This document shows, piece by piece, positions 26,942 through 36,782 of a stretch of 64,000 nucleotides of DNA. The notes beneath the pieces were generated by a model, which saw only the letters and a list, made by a program, of their open reading frames with translations, had not been told where the DNA came from and searched no databases. This DNA comes from Paracoccus denitrificans (lineage in GTDB: Bacteria; Pseudomonadota; Alphaproteobacteria; Rhodobacterales; Rhodobacteraceae), in the NCBI GenBank assembly GCA_005768755.1, contig VAFL01000003.1:62001-126000 (forward strand). Direction: 5' to 3'. Both the position numbers and the translations under genes were made by a program. Positions within the stretch are counted from its first letter, which is position 1; every line of letters begins with the position of its first letter.

Positions 26942-27748
26942 ATGCTGGAAACTGAACGCCACCGCATCATTCTGTCCGCCGTGCAGGAAAAGCCCGTCGT
27001 GACCGTGGCTGACCTGTGCGCGCTGACCGGCGCGTCCGAGGCGACCGTGCGGCGTGATATCGGCACCCTGCATCTGGCCAAGAAGCTGCGCCGGGTGCGC
27101 GGCGGGGCCGAGGCGATTGCGCCGCCGCAATTCGCCGGCATCAACGCGCGACCCTTCGCGGTGAACCAGACCGTCAACGTCGCGGAAAAGCGCGCAATTG
27201 CGCAGGCGGCTGTCGATCTGTGCGACGATGGCGACGCCATTATCATCAATGGCGGCACGACGACGTTCCAGATGGTGCATCCGCTGGCCACCAAGCGGAT
27301 GCAGGTCTTCACCAACAGCTTTCCGATTGCCGAACATCTGCTGAAGCAGTCGAAGAACACCGTGCTGCTGCCGGCGGGGGCGATCTACCGCGAACAGAAC
27401 ATCATCCTGTCGCCCTTCGATGCCGACGGGTCCGGCCATTTCTATGCGAAGCGGATGTTCATGGGATGCCGCGCGCTTGGGCCGCTTGGGCTGATGGAAG
27501 GCGATCCGCTGCTGGTCCAGGCCGAGCAAAAGCTGATCGGGCAGGCGGATGAGCTGATCGTGCTGGCCGACAGTTCCAAGTTTCGCCAGCGATCCAGCCT
27601 GCTGCTGTGCCCGCTGAGCCGTATCCACACCGTCATCACCGATAGCGGCATCGGGGACCGCGAGGCACAGATGCTGGAAGCGGCCGAGATACGTCTGATC
27701 GTGGCCGAGGTGGCCGCATCGGACCGCAAGAAGCGCGCCGAGGAGTGA
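26942..27748 (+). CDS. rhaR: DeoR/GlpR family regulator of rhamnose catabolism
   Basis: The 268-residue product starts at the ATG at 26942 behind AGAGGAG. It has an N-terminal winged HTH (VTVADLCALTGASEATVRRDI) and the DeoR C-terminal sugar-phosphate sensor domain (INGGTTTFQM, VFTNSFPIAE, LADSSKF, ITDSGIG). It heads the rhaRSTPQMK run, the same order as the Rhizobium leguminosarum rhamnose locus. A start 48 bases upstream is in frame but lacks a ribosome site. It probably represses until rhamnose or a derivative binds. Confidence 0.9.
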   Translation: MLETERHRIILSAVQEKPVVTVADLCALTGASEATVRRDIGTLHLAKKLRRVRGGAEAIAPPQFAGINARPFAVNQTVNVAEKRAIAQAAVDLCDDGDAIIINGGTTTFQMVHPLATKRMQVFTNSFPIAEHLLKQSKNTVLLPAGAIYREQNIILSPFDADGSGHFYAKRMFMGCRALGPLGLMEGDPLLVQAEQKLIGQADELIVLADSSKFRQRSSLLLCPLSRIHTVITDSGIGDREAQMLEAAEIRLIVAEVAASDRKKRAEE

Positions 27749-27780
27749 CGCGCAAAACACGCTCATAGGGGAGGAAACTG

Positions 27781-28782
27781 ATGAGCATTCTGAAGAAGGC
27801 ACTGACGACTGCGGCGCTGGCAACGGCGCTGATCGCCGGATCGGCCCATGCGCAGGATGGCGAGAAGATGCGCATCGCACTGGTCGCCAAGGCGCTTGGC
27901 ATCGGCTTTTTCGAAGCCGCGAACAAGGGCGCGCAGGAAGCGGCGGCGGAACTCGGCGATGTCGAGATCATCTATACCGGCCCGACCGACACCACGGCGG
28001 AAGGCCAGATCGAGGTCATCAACAGCCTGATCGCCCAGAAGGTCGATGCGATCGCCATCAGCGCCAACGATACCGATGCGCTCGTGCCCACGCTGAAGAA
28101 GGCCATGCAACGCGGGATCACCGTCATCAGCTGGGATTCGGGCGTGGCACCGGAAGGCCGGTCGATGCAGCTTAACCCGTCCTCGGCCCCGCTGATCGGC
28201 AACACGATCATCAAGCTGGCCGCCGATCAGCTGCCGGAAGGCGGCGACGTGGCGGTGCTGTCGGCGACGACCACCTCGACCAACCAGAACACCTGGATCG
28301 AGGAAATGAACAAGGTCAAGGGCGACTATCCGAACATCAATGTCGTGGCGACCGTTTACGGTGACGATCTGGCCGACAAGTCCTATCGCGAGGCGCAGGG
28401 CCTGATGCAAAGCTATCCCGACCTGAAGGCGATCATCGCGCCGACCAGCGTCGGCATCGTCGCGGCCGCGCAGGCGGTGACGGATGCCGGCAAGGTCGGT
28501 GAGGTGAATGTCACGGGCCTTGGCCTGCCGTCCGAAATGGCCGGCCATGTGAAGTCGGGCGCGTCGAAGTCCTTTGCCATCTGGAACCCGATCGATCTCG
28601 GCTATTCCGCGACGATGATCGCCTATCATCTGGCCAAGGGTGACGCGACGGCGGAACCGGGTGCCACCATCCCGATCGGCCGCATGGGCGAGGTGACGCT
28701 GGACGACAATACCGAAGCCGCGATGGCCGACCCGTTCACCTATGACGCCAGCAATATCGACGAATTCAGCTCGGTCTTCTGA
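27781..28782 (+). CDS. rhaS: Rhamnose ABC transporter substrate-binding protein
   Basis: A 333-residue periplasmic protein with a signal peptide ending AGSAHAQ and the type I sugar-binding fold (VAKALGIGFFEAANKGA, AISANDTDALVPTLKKA, ISWDSGVAPEGR, IIAPTSVGIVAAAQ). The position in front of rhaTPQ identifies it as the rhamnose binder. A hairpin follows it, typical for making more binding protein than membrane components. Confidence 0.93.
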   Translation: MSILKKALTTAALATALIAGSAHAQDGEKMRIALVAKALGIGFFEAANKGAQEAAAELGDVEIIYTGPTDTTAEGQIEVINSLIAQKVDAIAISANDTDALVPTLKKAMQRGITVISWDSGVAPEGRSMQLNPSSAPLIGNTIIKLAADQLPEGGDVAVLSATTTSTNQNTWIEEMNKVKGDYPNINVVATVYGDDLADKSYREAQGLMQSYPDLKAIIAPTSVGIVAAAQAVTDAGKVGEVNVTGLGLPSEMAGHVKSGASKSFAIWNPIDLGYSATMIAYHLAKGDATAEPGATIPIGRMGEVTLDDNTEAAMADPFTYDASNIDEFSSVF

Positions 28783-28789
28783 TTGATGC

Positions 28790-28817
28790 GGGGCCCGGCG
28801 CGTCCGGGCCCCGTTTT
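28790..28817 (+). terminator. Attenuating hairpin behind rhaS
   Basis: The stem GGGGCCCGG / CCGGGCCCC with a 5-base loop is followed by GTTTT. It lies between rhaS and rhaT and probably reduces readthrough or stabilises rhaS mRNA. Confidence 0.7.
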
Positions 28818-28837
28818 GCCGCGGAGGGGCGAGTTTC

Positions 28838-30352
28838 ATGCAGGCAGATACGCAAAAGCCGGTGCTGTCCTTGCGCGGCATCGTCAAGACATTCCCCGGC
28901 GTGCGTGCGCTGGATGGGGTACAGCTTGATCTTTACCCCGGTCAGGTCACCGCATTGATCGGTGAAAACGGCGCCGGGAAATCGACCATCGTGAAGACCC
29001 TGACCGGGATCTATCAGCCGGATGAAGGGCAGATCTTCGTCGACGGGGCCGAGACGCGCTTTCCGACCGCGCAGGCGGCGGGGCAGGCGGGCGTCACGGC
29101 GATCCATCAGGAAACCGTGCTGTTCGATGAATTGACGGTCGCCGAAAACATCTTCATCGGCCATGCGCCGCGGGGCCGCTTCGGGCTGATCGACCGCGCC
29201 GCCATGAAAACGCGGGCGCGTGAGATCCTCAATTCCATCGACGCTGACCTCGATCCCGGCGTGAAGCTGGCGGATCTGGGCATTGCCTCGAAACACCTTG
29301 TCGCCATCGCCCGCGCGCTGTCGATCGACGCGCGCGTGGTCATCATGGACGAACCGACGGCCGCCTTGTCGCACAAGGAAATTGCCGAGCTTTACGAGCT
29401 GGTCGAGAAGCTGAAGGCGCAAGGCAAGGCGATCCTGTTCATCAGCCATAAGTTCGACGAGATCTTCCGTATCGCCGACCGTTGGACCGTCTTTCGGGAC
29501 GGCCAGTTCGTGGGCGAAGGCCTGATGGACGGCACGAGCGAGGCCGATCTGGTCCGCCTGATGGTGGGCCGGTCGGTCGATCAGATCTATCCCAAGCGCC
29601 CCGCGCAGATCGGCCCGCCGGTGCTGACCGTTTCCGGCTACAGCCACCCGACCGAGTTCGAGGATATCAGCTTTACCCTGCATCAGGGCGAGATCCTTGG
29701 TTTTTATGGCCTTGTCGGTGCCGGGAGAAGCGAGGTCATGCAGTCACTTTTCGGCATCACCCAGCCGTCCAAGGGCGCGACGAGGATCGGCGACGATGTG
29801 CGCGTCCTGCGATCCACCGCGCAGGCGGTCGATGCCGGGATCGTCTATGTGCCAGAGGATCGGGGCCGGCAGGGCGTCGTGAAGGGCCTGCCGATATTCG
29901 AGAATGTGACGCTGCCATCGCTGCATCGGACCAGCCGGAACGGGTTCCTGAAGCTGGCGAATGAATTTGCGCTGGCGCGCGACTATACCCAGCGTCTGGA
30001 TCTGCGGGCGGCAAGCCTCGATCAGGATGTGGGGCTGCTGTCGGGCGGCAACCAGCAGAAGGTGGTGATCGCGAAATGGCTGGCGACCAAGCCGCGTGTG
30101 ATCATTCTGGACGAACCGACCAAGGGCATCGACATCGGATCGAAGGCGGCAGTGCATGACTTCATGTCCGAACTGGCCGCCGAGGGGCTGGCCGTCATCA
30201 TGGTCAGCAGCGAAATACCCGAGGTGCTGGGCATGGCCGACCGCGTCATCGTCATGCGCGAGGGCCGCATCGCCGCAGAATTCGCAGGCGATCAAATGAC
30301 GCCGGAAAACCTGGTCCGCGCGGCCGTCGGGATCGAGGGGGCAGCAGCATGA
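28838..30352 (+). CDS. rhaT: Rhamnose ABC transporter ATP-binding protein
   Basis: A 504-residue tandem ABC ATPase of the sugar (RbsA/XylG) class. The N-terminal half has Walker A GENGAGKST and Walker B VVIMDEPTAAL; the C-terminal half has the degenerate P-loop GLVGAGRSEVMQ, the signature LSGGNQQKV and ILDEPTKGIDIGSK. It energises rhamnose uptake through RhaP and RhaQ. Its stop overlaps rhaP by ATGA. The start follows GGAGGGG. Confidence 0.94.
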   Translation: MQADTQKPVLSLRGIVKTFPGVRALDGVQLDLYPGQVTALIGENGAGKSTIVKTLTGIYQPDEGQIFVDGAETRFPTAQAAGQAGVTAIHQETVLFDELTVAENIFIGHAPRGRFGLIDRAAMKTRAREILNSIDADLDPGVKLADLGIASKHLVAIARALSIDARVVIMDEPTAALSHKEIAELYELVEKLKAQGKAILFISHKFDEIFRIADRWTVFRDGQFVGEGLMDGTSEADLVRLMVGRSVDQIYPKRPAQIGPPVLTVSGYSHPTEFEDISFTLHQGEILGFYGLVGAGRSEVMQSLFGITQPSKGATRIGDDVRVLRSTAQAVDAGIVYVPEDRGRQGVVKGLPIFENVTLPSLHRTSRNGFLKLANEFALARDYTQRLDLRAASLDQDVGLLSGGNQQKVVIAKWLATKPRVIILDEPTKGIDIGSKAAVHDFMSELAAEGLAVIMVSSEIPEVLGMADRVIVMREGRIAAEFAGDQMTPENLVRAAVGIEGAAA

Positions 30353-31320
30353 GCATCCTCAAGTCACGCGAAACCATCCTTGGCATCGCCATTCTGCTGC
30401 TGCTGGCCATCATCGCCAGCCGTTTCCCGGCCTTCATCAGGCCGCAGAACCTTGCGAATGTATTCACCGATACCTCGCCCCTGATCCTGCTGGCGCTTGG
30501 ACAGATGGTGGTGATCCTGACCAAGTGCATCGATCTGTCGGTGGCCGCGAACCTTGCGCTCTGCGGGATGATCGCGGCGTTGATGGACGGGGCCGGCGTG
30601 CCATTGATCGTGATCCTGCCCGCCGTCATCGCGCTTGGCGCGGCCCTTGGTGCCGTGAACGGGCTGCTGGTCTGGACGCTGGGAATTCCGTCCATCGTCG
30701 TGACGCTTGGCACGATGACAATCTATCGCGGGACGATCTTCCTGCTGACGGACGGTGCGTGGATCAATGCCCATCAGATGAGCGATGCCTTCAAGGCACT
30801 GCCTCGCGCCCTGTTGCTGGGCCTGCCGGTCATGGCCTGGATCGCGATTGCGGCCATCGTGGCCTTCGCCTTCCTGCTAAGCCGCACACCGCTTGGCCGT
30901 GCATTCTATGCCGTGGGCGGCAACCCCCACGCGGCGGTCTATACCGGCATTTCTGTCGGGCGGACGCAGTTCTGGGCCTTTGTCATCGCCGGCGCGCTTG
31001 CCGGGCTGACGGGCTATCTGTGGGTCGCGCGCTATGCCGTGGCCTATGTCGATATCGCGGGCGGGTTCGAACTGGACGTCGTCGCGGCCTGCGTGATCGG
31101 CGGGATCGCCATCGCTGGCGGGTCGGGAACGGTGGCGGGCTGCGTCATGGGGGCGCTGTTTCTTGGCATCATCAAGAACGCATTGCCGGTCGTCGGCATC
31201 TCTCCATTCTGGCAGATGGCGATTTCCGGCAGCGCAATCCTGATTGCCATCGCCTTCAATTCCCGCGCCAGTCGCGCGCCGGGCCGCATCATCCTGAAAC
31301 AGGCGGAGCACCGGACATGA
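30349..31320 (+). CDS. rhaP: Rhamnose ABC transporter permease RhaP
   Basis: A 323-residue sugar permease of the RbsC type with about eight helices and the motifs NGLLVWTLGIPSIVVTLGTM, GRAFYAVGGNPHAA, and GFELDVVAACVIGGIAIAGG. Overlaps rhaT and rhaQ by ATGA at both ends. Confidence 0.93.
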   Translation: MSILKSRETILGIAILLLLAIIASRFPAFIRPQNLANVFTDTSPLILLALGQMVVILTKCIDLSVAANLALCGMIAALMDGAGVPLIVILPAVIALGAALGAVNGLLVWTLGIPSIVVTLGTMTIYRGTIFLLTDGAWINAHQMSDAFKALPRALLLGLPVMAWIAIAAIVAFAFLLSRTPLGRAFYAVGGNPHAAVYTGISVGRTQFWAFVIAGALAGLTGYLWVARYAVAYVDIAGGFELDVVAACVIGGIAIAGGSGTVAGCVMGALFLGIIKNALPVVGISPFWQMAISGSAILIAIAFNSRASRAPGRIILKQAEHRT

Positions 31321-32333
31321 GCGACGTGACCGAAATCGAGGCGGCCGAAACCTATACCGGCCGGCAGATCCCTGACCGCCTGACCAGCCCGATGTCTCGG
31401 GCGCTGAAAAGCTGGGAAGCCCTGCTTCTGATCGTGGCCGTGGCGATATTCATCGCGAATTCACTTGCGTCACCCTATTTCCTCGATCCGTGGAACCTCT
31501 CGGACGCGACGTTCAACTTCACCGAAAAGGCGATGATCGCGTTCGCCATGGCGCTGCTGATCATCTCGGGCGAGATTGACCTGTCGGTGGGGGCGATCAT
31601 CGCGCTCGCCTCGACCGCGATGGGGCTGGCGATGCAGGCGGGGGCGGGCACGCCGGTGCTGGTTTTGGTCGGGCTGGCGACCGGTCTTGTGTGCGGGGCC
31701 TTCAATGGGGTGTTGGTCGCGCGGTTCGGGCTGCCGTCCATTGTCGTGACCATCGGCACGATGAGCCTGTTTCGCGGCATCTCCTATATCGTGCTGGGCG
31801 ACAGCGCCTTCACCGGCTATCCGTCCAGCTTTGCCTGGTTCGGGCAAGGCTATGTCTTCTGGGTCATCACCGTCGAACTGGTGATCTTCGCCATCGCCGC
31901 GATCATCTTCGGCATCTTGCTGCATCGCACCAATTTCGGCCGCATGGTCTATGCCATCGGCAATAACGCCGCCGCCGCGCGCTTCAGCGGTATCCGGGTC
32001 GAGCGGATCAAGTTCACGCTGTTCCTGCTGACCGGGTTGATGAGCGGGATTGCCGCGATCTGCCTGACCTCGCGGCTCGGCTCTACCCGGCCAAGCATCG
32101 CCGCGGGGTTCGAACTGGAGGTGGTGACCATCGTCGTTCTGGGCGGGGTCAGCATCCTGGGCGGCTCTGGCTCTATCCCCGGCGTCGTGATTGCGGCACT
32201 GGTGATGGGGCTTGTGACTTTCGGGCTGGGGCTTTTGAATGTGCCCGGCATCGTCATGTCGATCATCATGGGGCTGTTGCTGATCGGGGTGATCGCGCTG
32301 CCGCGCCTGTGGTCCATCGCGCGGAGGAGATGA
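31317..32333 (+). CDS. rhaQ: Rhamnose ABC transporter permease RhaQ
   Basis: The ATG at 31317 gives 338 residues, the second RbsC-type permease: [51 protein letters not shown] [17 protein letters not shown] and [20 protein letters not shown]. It pairs with RhaP as the transmembrane channel. An in-frame extension far into rhaP has no meaning. Confidence 0.93.
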   Translation: MSDVTEIEAAETYTGRQIPDRLTSPMSRALKSWEALLLIVAVAIFIANSLASPYFLDPWNLSDATFNFTEKAMIAFAMALLIISGEIDLSVGAIIALASTAMGLAMQAGAGTPVLVLVGLATGLVCGAFNGVLVARFGLPSIVVTIGTMSLFRGISYIVLGDSAFTGYPSSFAWFGQGYVFWVITVELVIFAIAAIIFGILLHRTNFGRMVYAIGNNAAAARFSGIRVERIKFTLFLLTGLMSGIAAICLTSRLGSTRPSIAAGFELEVVTIVVLGGVSILGGSGSIPGVVIAALVMGLVTFGLGLLNVPGIVMSIIMGLLLIGVIALPRLWSIARRR

Positions 32334-32566
32334 TGCAGAAATACGCCTTCCGCATGCAGCTGAATCCGGGAATGGAAGCCGAATACCGCCGCCGCCACGA
32401 CGAAATATGGCCGGAACTGGTCGAGCTTCTGAAAGGGGCAGGTGTCAGCGATTATTCCATCCATCTCGACCCGCAGACGAATGCGTTGTTCGGTGTGCTG
32501 TGGCGTGAAGACAATCATGGCATGGACGATCTGCCATCACATCGCCGCGCCTGCCTGCTGGTCTGA
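32333..32566 (+). pseudogene. rhaM: L-rhamnose mutarotase RhaM, 3'-truncated by deletion
   Basis: The start (ATG at 32333 behind GGAGGAG, overlapping the rhaQ stop) and the first ~70 residues are normal Rha[50 protein letters not shown]. After DDLPSH the frame enters unrelated codons and stops at 32564-32566, giving 77 residues against the usual ~105. The missing part carries the conserved WW...M segment. The break coincides with the start of rhaK-derived sequence in another frame. The mutarotase is probably non-functional. Confidence 0.85.
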
Positions 32567-33543
32567 ATGTGGGCGCGCAGTTGCACTGGATGCTGAAGAC
32601 GGATCCGGGCCTGCTCTCTCGGGTCGCGCATGTGCTGACGTATCCGCAATATTGGGCGTTTCGCCTGACCGGCCTGCTTGCCACCGATGTGACCTCCCTG
32701 GGATGCCACACCGACCTTTGGGACCCGTGGCACGGCAGATTCTCGACACTGGTCAGCGCCTTGGGTCTGGACGGCAAGATCGCCCCGGCGCGCCGAGCGG
32801 ACGAGGTTCTGGGCAGGCTTCTGTCCCCGATCGCCGCGCAGACGGGCTTGCGTCCGGATACAACGGTGGCGGTGGGTATTCATGACAGCAATGCCTCGCT
32901 TTATCCGTATGTGCTGGGGCGCGCTTCACCCTTCTCGGTCGTTTCGACCGGCACCTGGGTTGTGGCGATGGCGGTGGGCGGTGAGCCTGTCGATCTGGAC
33001 CCCGCGCGGGACGTGCTGGTCAATGTGAACGCGCTTGGCCAGCCGGTCCCGTCGGCACGTTTCATGGGCGGGCGCGAATACGACATCATCCGCGCCGGCA
33101 GCGACGCGCAGCCCGATGATGGCGACCGCGCTGCGGTGTTGGAGTCGGGCCTTATGCTCCTGCCCTCGGTCGAGCCGGGTTCGGGGCCGTTTCCGGGGCA
33201 AGAGATGCGGTGGACCGGGCGGCCCGGCAGCGACGGCCAACGGATGGTTGCGCTGTCGTGGTATCTGGCCCTGATGACCGACACCTGCCTGAACCTGATC
33301 GGTGCGCGAGGTCCGACGATCATCGAAGGGCCGTTCGCGCGCAATCCCGATTACTGTGCGATGCTGGCCGCGCTGCGCCCCGAAGGGGTCGAGGTCGCGG
33401 CATCGGCCACAGGCACCTCGGTCGGGGCAGCCCTGCTGTGCCTCGGGCGCGCGGAACCGCCAATGACGCGCGCGATAGCGCTGCCCGCCAATGCCGAGGC
33501 CCTGCGCGCTTACGCGCAGGGCTGGAAGTCTGCCACCGCCTAA
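32542..33543 (+). pseudogene. rhaK: L-rhamnulokinase RhaK, 5'-truncated by the same deletion
   Basis: From 32542 a frame offset from rhaM reads [16 protein letters not shown] and continues as a normal FGGY kinase: LTYPQYWAFRLTG, DVTSLGCHTDLWDPW, GIHDSNASLYPY (with the probable catalytic Asp), STGTWVVAMA and GGREYDIIRAG. About 120-130 N-terminal residues are missing, including the IDIGKTN-type phosphate-binding strand. A GTG at 32569 could start a 324-residue fragment, but it would lack half of the first domain and cannot be expected to phosphorylate rhamnulose. Confidence 0.85.
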
Positions 33544-35504
33544 CTTGCCGGGGCAGGGTAGCCGGGCGGATTGCGATCCTCGGATGGGTCGGCAGCCGGG
33601 GTGGTATCGGGCTGGCCGGCAATCGGTGCAGCCTGGCCTGCTGACTGTCGTGCTTCGCGGATTTTCGCGCCGATCGCGCGAACCTCGTTTTCCAGTTCCT
33701 CTGTCGCGGCCTGCGCATTCTTGACGAATGCTTCATCTTCATGCGCGGTAATGCCTGGGCGCCATTTCTCGGCCAGACGGCGCATGTGGATCTGGTCGGC
33801 GGCGGCGAAGCCGTCGGTGATTTCCTCTGCCTCGGGCCGGGTCAGGCCAAGTGCTTCCAGCACCGATCGCGCGGCACGCAGCGAGCTGTCGAAGGTTTCA
33901 CGGATGATGTCATGGGCGCCTGCGTTGAACAGTTCATAGACATGCATCCGGTCAAACGCGCGGGCGACGATGTGGACGTTCGGATGGTTCTGACGGACGT
34001 AATGCACGATTTCGGTCGTCTGGTCCTTGTTGTCGATGGCGACGACCAGCACCTGCGCATCGCCGATACCGGTCGCGTGCAGCAGGTCCGGCCGGGTCGC
34101 GTCGCCGTAATAGGCCTGCACCCCGAAGGCGCGCAGCATTTCAAGCTGCTTGGACGAATAGTCCACCACGACCATCTGCTTGCCAAGCGCGCGCATCATG
34201 CGCGCGACGATGCCACCGAAACGACCGTGACCCAGGACGATGATCTTGCCGGGCTCGGATATCTGGTCCATTTCGCGCTGCTGGTTGTCGAGGAACATCG
34301 GCGTAATCACCCGGTCATACAGAATGAACAGCCCCGGCGTCAGCAGCATGGACAGCGCCACGATCAGTAGAGCGATATCGGCGACGCTTTGCGGGATGAC
34401 GTCATTGGTCACGGTGAAGGACAGAAGGACAAAGCCGAATTCGCCCGCCTGTGCAAGCGCCAGCGCGAACAGGCAGCGGTCGCTGCCCGACACGCCGAAG
34501 ACCCAGCCAAGCACGTAAAGCACGGCCGCCTTCAGCAGCATCAGCCCAAGCGTCGCGCCAATGACCAAAAGCGCATTATCCAGCAGCAGGCCAAAGTCGA
34601 TGCTGGCGCCAACAGTCATGAAGAACAGGCCCAGCAGCAGGCCGCGGAAGGGATCGATATCGCTTTCCAGTTCGTGGCGGTATTCGCTGCCTGCCAGCAC
34701 CACGCCGGCGATGAAGGTGCCAAGCGCGGGCGACAGGCCCACCGCCGTCATCAGCAGCGCGATCCCCACCACGAAGGCAAGCGCAGTTGCGATGAATATC
34801 TCGCGCAGGCCAGCCATCGCGACATAGCGGAAAACGGGCCGGGTCAGATAGATCCCCGCCGCGATGACCGCCGCCACAGCGGCCAGCGTGATCAGTGCGA
34901 CCTGCCAGCCGGGGCGACCTTCGACCAGGGTGAAGCTTTGATGCGCGGCCTCTGCCGCATGTTCGGCGGCGGGGGCGGCATCCATCAGGGACGGCATGGC
35001 CAGCAGCGGAATGAACGCCAGCATCGGGATGACTGCGATGTCCTGAAACAGCAAGACCGAGAATGAAGCCTGCCCGCCCTCGGTGCGCATCAGCCCCTTT
35101 TCCCCAAGCGTCTGCAGCACGATCGCGGTCGAGGACAGCGCAAAGACCATTCCCAGCGTCAGCGCGATCGTCCAGTAAAGCCCGAAGGCGATCCCGATGG
35201 CGGCGACGGCAAGCGTCGTGACCACGACCTGCAACCCGCCAAGGCCCAGCAACTTGCTGCGCATCTGCCAAAGCATCCTTGGTTCAAGTTCCAGCCCGAC
35301 CAGAAACAGCATCATCACGACGCCGAATTCCGCGAAATGCTGGATCGAGACCACATCGACATGCAGCCACCCCAGCATGGGCGAGATCACAATTCCCGCC
35401 ACCAGATAGCCCAGAACCGAGCCAAGGCCGAAGCGTGATGCCAGCGGAACCGCAATGACGCCGGCCACCAGAAACAGCGTGGCAAGCATAAGAAAACCGG
35501 ACAT
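33540..35504 (-). CDS. CPA2 family cation:proton antiporter with TrkA-N domain (KefB/YbaL-like)
   Basis: A 654-residue protein. The first ~390 residues are the 12-helix Na+/H+ exchanger domain (FAEFGVVMMLFLVGLELEP, FALSSTAIVLQTL, LLFQDIAVIPML, AQAGEFGFVLLSF). Then a TrkA-N Rossmann domain (IIVLGHGRFGGIVARMM) and an acidic, Gln/Ala-rich tail. It exchanges K+ or Na+ for H+ and is gated by nucleotide or glutathione in KefB/C. The ATG at 35502-35504 is preferred. The stop overlaps the convergent rhaK remnant by 4 bases. Confidence 0.92.
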   Translation of the reverse strand: MSGFLMLATLFLVAGVIAVPLASRFGLGSVLGYLVAGIVISPMLGWLHVDVVSIQHFAEFGVVMMLFLVGLELEPRMLWQMRSKLLGLGGLQVVVTTLAVAAIGIAFGLYWTIALTLGMVFALSSTAIVLQTLGEKGLMRTEGGQASFSVLLFQDIAVIPMLAFIPLLAMPSLMDAAPAAEHAAEAAHQSFTLVEGRPGWQVALITLAAVAAVIAAGIYLTRPVFRYVAMAGLREIFIATALAFVVGIALLMTAVGLSPALGTFIAGVVLAGSEYRHELESDIDPFRGLLLGLFFMTVGASIDFGLLLDNALLVIGATLGLMLLKAAVLYVLGWVFGVSGSDRCLFALALAQAGEFGFVLLSFTVTNDVIPQSVADIALLIVALSMLLTPGLFILYDRVITPMFLDNQQREMDQISEPGKIIVLGHGRFGGIVARMMRALGKQMVVVDYSSKQLEMLRAFGVQAYYGDATRPDLLHATGIGDAQVLVVAIDNKDQTTEIVHYVRQNHPNVHIVARAFDRMHVYELFNAGAHDIIRETFDSSLRAARSVLEALGLTRPEAEEITDGFAAADQIHMRRLAEKWRPGITAHEDEAFVKNAQAATEELENEVRAIGAKIREARQSAGQAAPIAGQPDTTPAADPSEDRNPPGYPAPAS

Positions 35505-35624
35505 GATGAAGGCTCCTCTCAGGCGCATGTCGGCTGCCGCCGATCATCGAATCGTGATGGTCAAAATTGCAGGGCTGCCCGGCAGCGTCCAGACGGCAAC
35601 GGCACAATAAGGCGCATGCTGCAA

Positions 35625-36758
35625 TCAGGCGACGCGTTTGCCCTCTACCCAGGTTTCGCGCAGGGCAGGTGTATTGCCGACCAGTCGGAAGCGGATCAGA
35701 TCGGCGCGCAGTCCGGGTTGAATCGCGCCACGGTCCCCAAGTCCTGCCGCCCGCGCAGGCGTGGCGGTGACACATGCCATCGCACGCGGCCAGTCATCCC
35801 ATGTGTCGGCCAGCATCGCGGCTGCTGACAGCAGCGCCGACGGCACATAATCGGAACTGACGATGTCCAGAAGTCCTGCCCTGGCCAATTCCTGTGCCGA
35901 GACATTGCCCGAATGCGACCCGCCCCTGATCAGGTTAGGTGCGCCCATGATCGTCTTGATCCCATTGCGGTGGCAGGCTTCGGCTGCTGCGCGGGTGGTC
36001 GGAAATTCTGCCAGCCGGATACCGTGCCGGGCCGAGCGCGCGACCTCTGCCTCGGTCGAATCGTCGTGGCTGGCCAGAACCGCGCCCACCCGTTCGGCAA
36101 AGGCCACGATGCCGGTTTCATGCGCGGACCTGTTGCGCGCAGATATATCCATCAGTTCGGCGAAGTAGCTGCTGATCTCGCGGTCACTCATCTGCACCTT
36201 GCCGCGCAGATAGGTTTCCAGTGCAGACGTGTCGCGGAACTGGCGTTGGCCAGGGGTATGATCCATCACGCTGACAAGGCCGACCCGGTCGCCTTCCCCG
36301 AATTCGGCGATCTCATCCAGCAGGGTTTCAGAGCATATTTCGGCCCTGAGGTGCAGGAAATGGCTGATCCGAAGCGCCATCTTGTCGCGTTGGGCCATCA
36401 GTTCGGTGGCAAGCTGACGCGCGTAAGGGGCGTAATCCTTGCGGTTCGGGATAGAGCCGACGCGCATCGCATCGAACACCGACGTGATCCCGCAGCCGGC
36501 AAGTTCCGCATCGTGGGCGTAGATCGCCGCGGCATGGGGCCAGTTCACCCCGGGACGAGGCTGGATATGACGTTCAAGATTGTCGGTGTGCAGTTCGATC
36601 AGGCCGGGTGCGACGAAATCACCTTCGCAATTCTGCGCGGATGCAGGCACCGATCCTTCGCCGATCTCGGAAAGGATTCCGTCGCGGATCACGACATGCC
36701 CTTTCATCAGGCGGTCTTGCAGGATCAGTGTCGCGTGGGCCAGAACGGTTTCTTGCAT
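35625..36758 (-). CDS. phnM: Alpha-D-ribose 1-methylphosphonate 5-triphosphate diphosphatase
   Basis: A 377-residue amidohydrolase-fold enzyme with VAPGLIELHTDNLERH, RPGVNWPHAAAIYAHD, SVMDHTPGQRQF, HDDSTEAEV, APNLIRGGSHSGN and SSDYVPSALL, all PhnM signatures. In the C-P lyase pathway it releases pyrophosphate from the ribosyl methylphosphonate intermediate. None of the core phnGHIJKL genes is in the window. Possible starts are ATG at 36758 or TTG at 36764. Only 24 bp separate it from a divergent DUF1045 gene. Confidence 0.93.
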   Translation of the reverse strand: MQETVLAHATLILQDRLMKGHVVIRDGILSEIGEGSVPASAQNCEGDFVAPGLIELHTDNLERHIQPRPGVNWPHAAAIYAHDAELAGCGITSVFDAMRVGSIPNRKDYAPYARQLATELMAQRDKMALRISHFLHLRAEICSETLLDEIAEFGEGDRVGLVSVMDHTPGQRQFRDTSALETYLRGKVQMSDREISSYFAELMDISARNRSAHETGIVAFAERVGAVLASHDDSTEAEVARSARHGIRLAEFPTTRAAAEACHRNGIKTIMGAPNLIRGGSHSGNVSAQELARAGLLDIVSSDYVPSALLSAAAMLADTWDDWPRAMACVTATPARAAGLGDRGAIQPGLRADLIRFRLVGNTPALRETWVEGKRVA

Positions 36759-36782
36759 TGTCAAATCCAGAGGTCATGCAGC

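Noticed and set aside
32569..33543. Treating the GTG-initiated rhaK frame as a functional 324-residue kinase
   Set aside because: Sequence recognisable as rhaK continues upstream of the GTG to the deletion junction, and about 120-130 N-terminal residues normally needed by FGGY kinases are absent.
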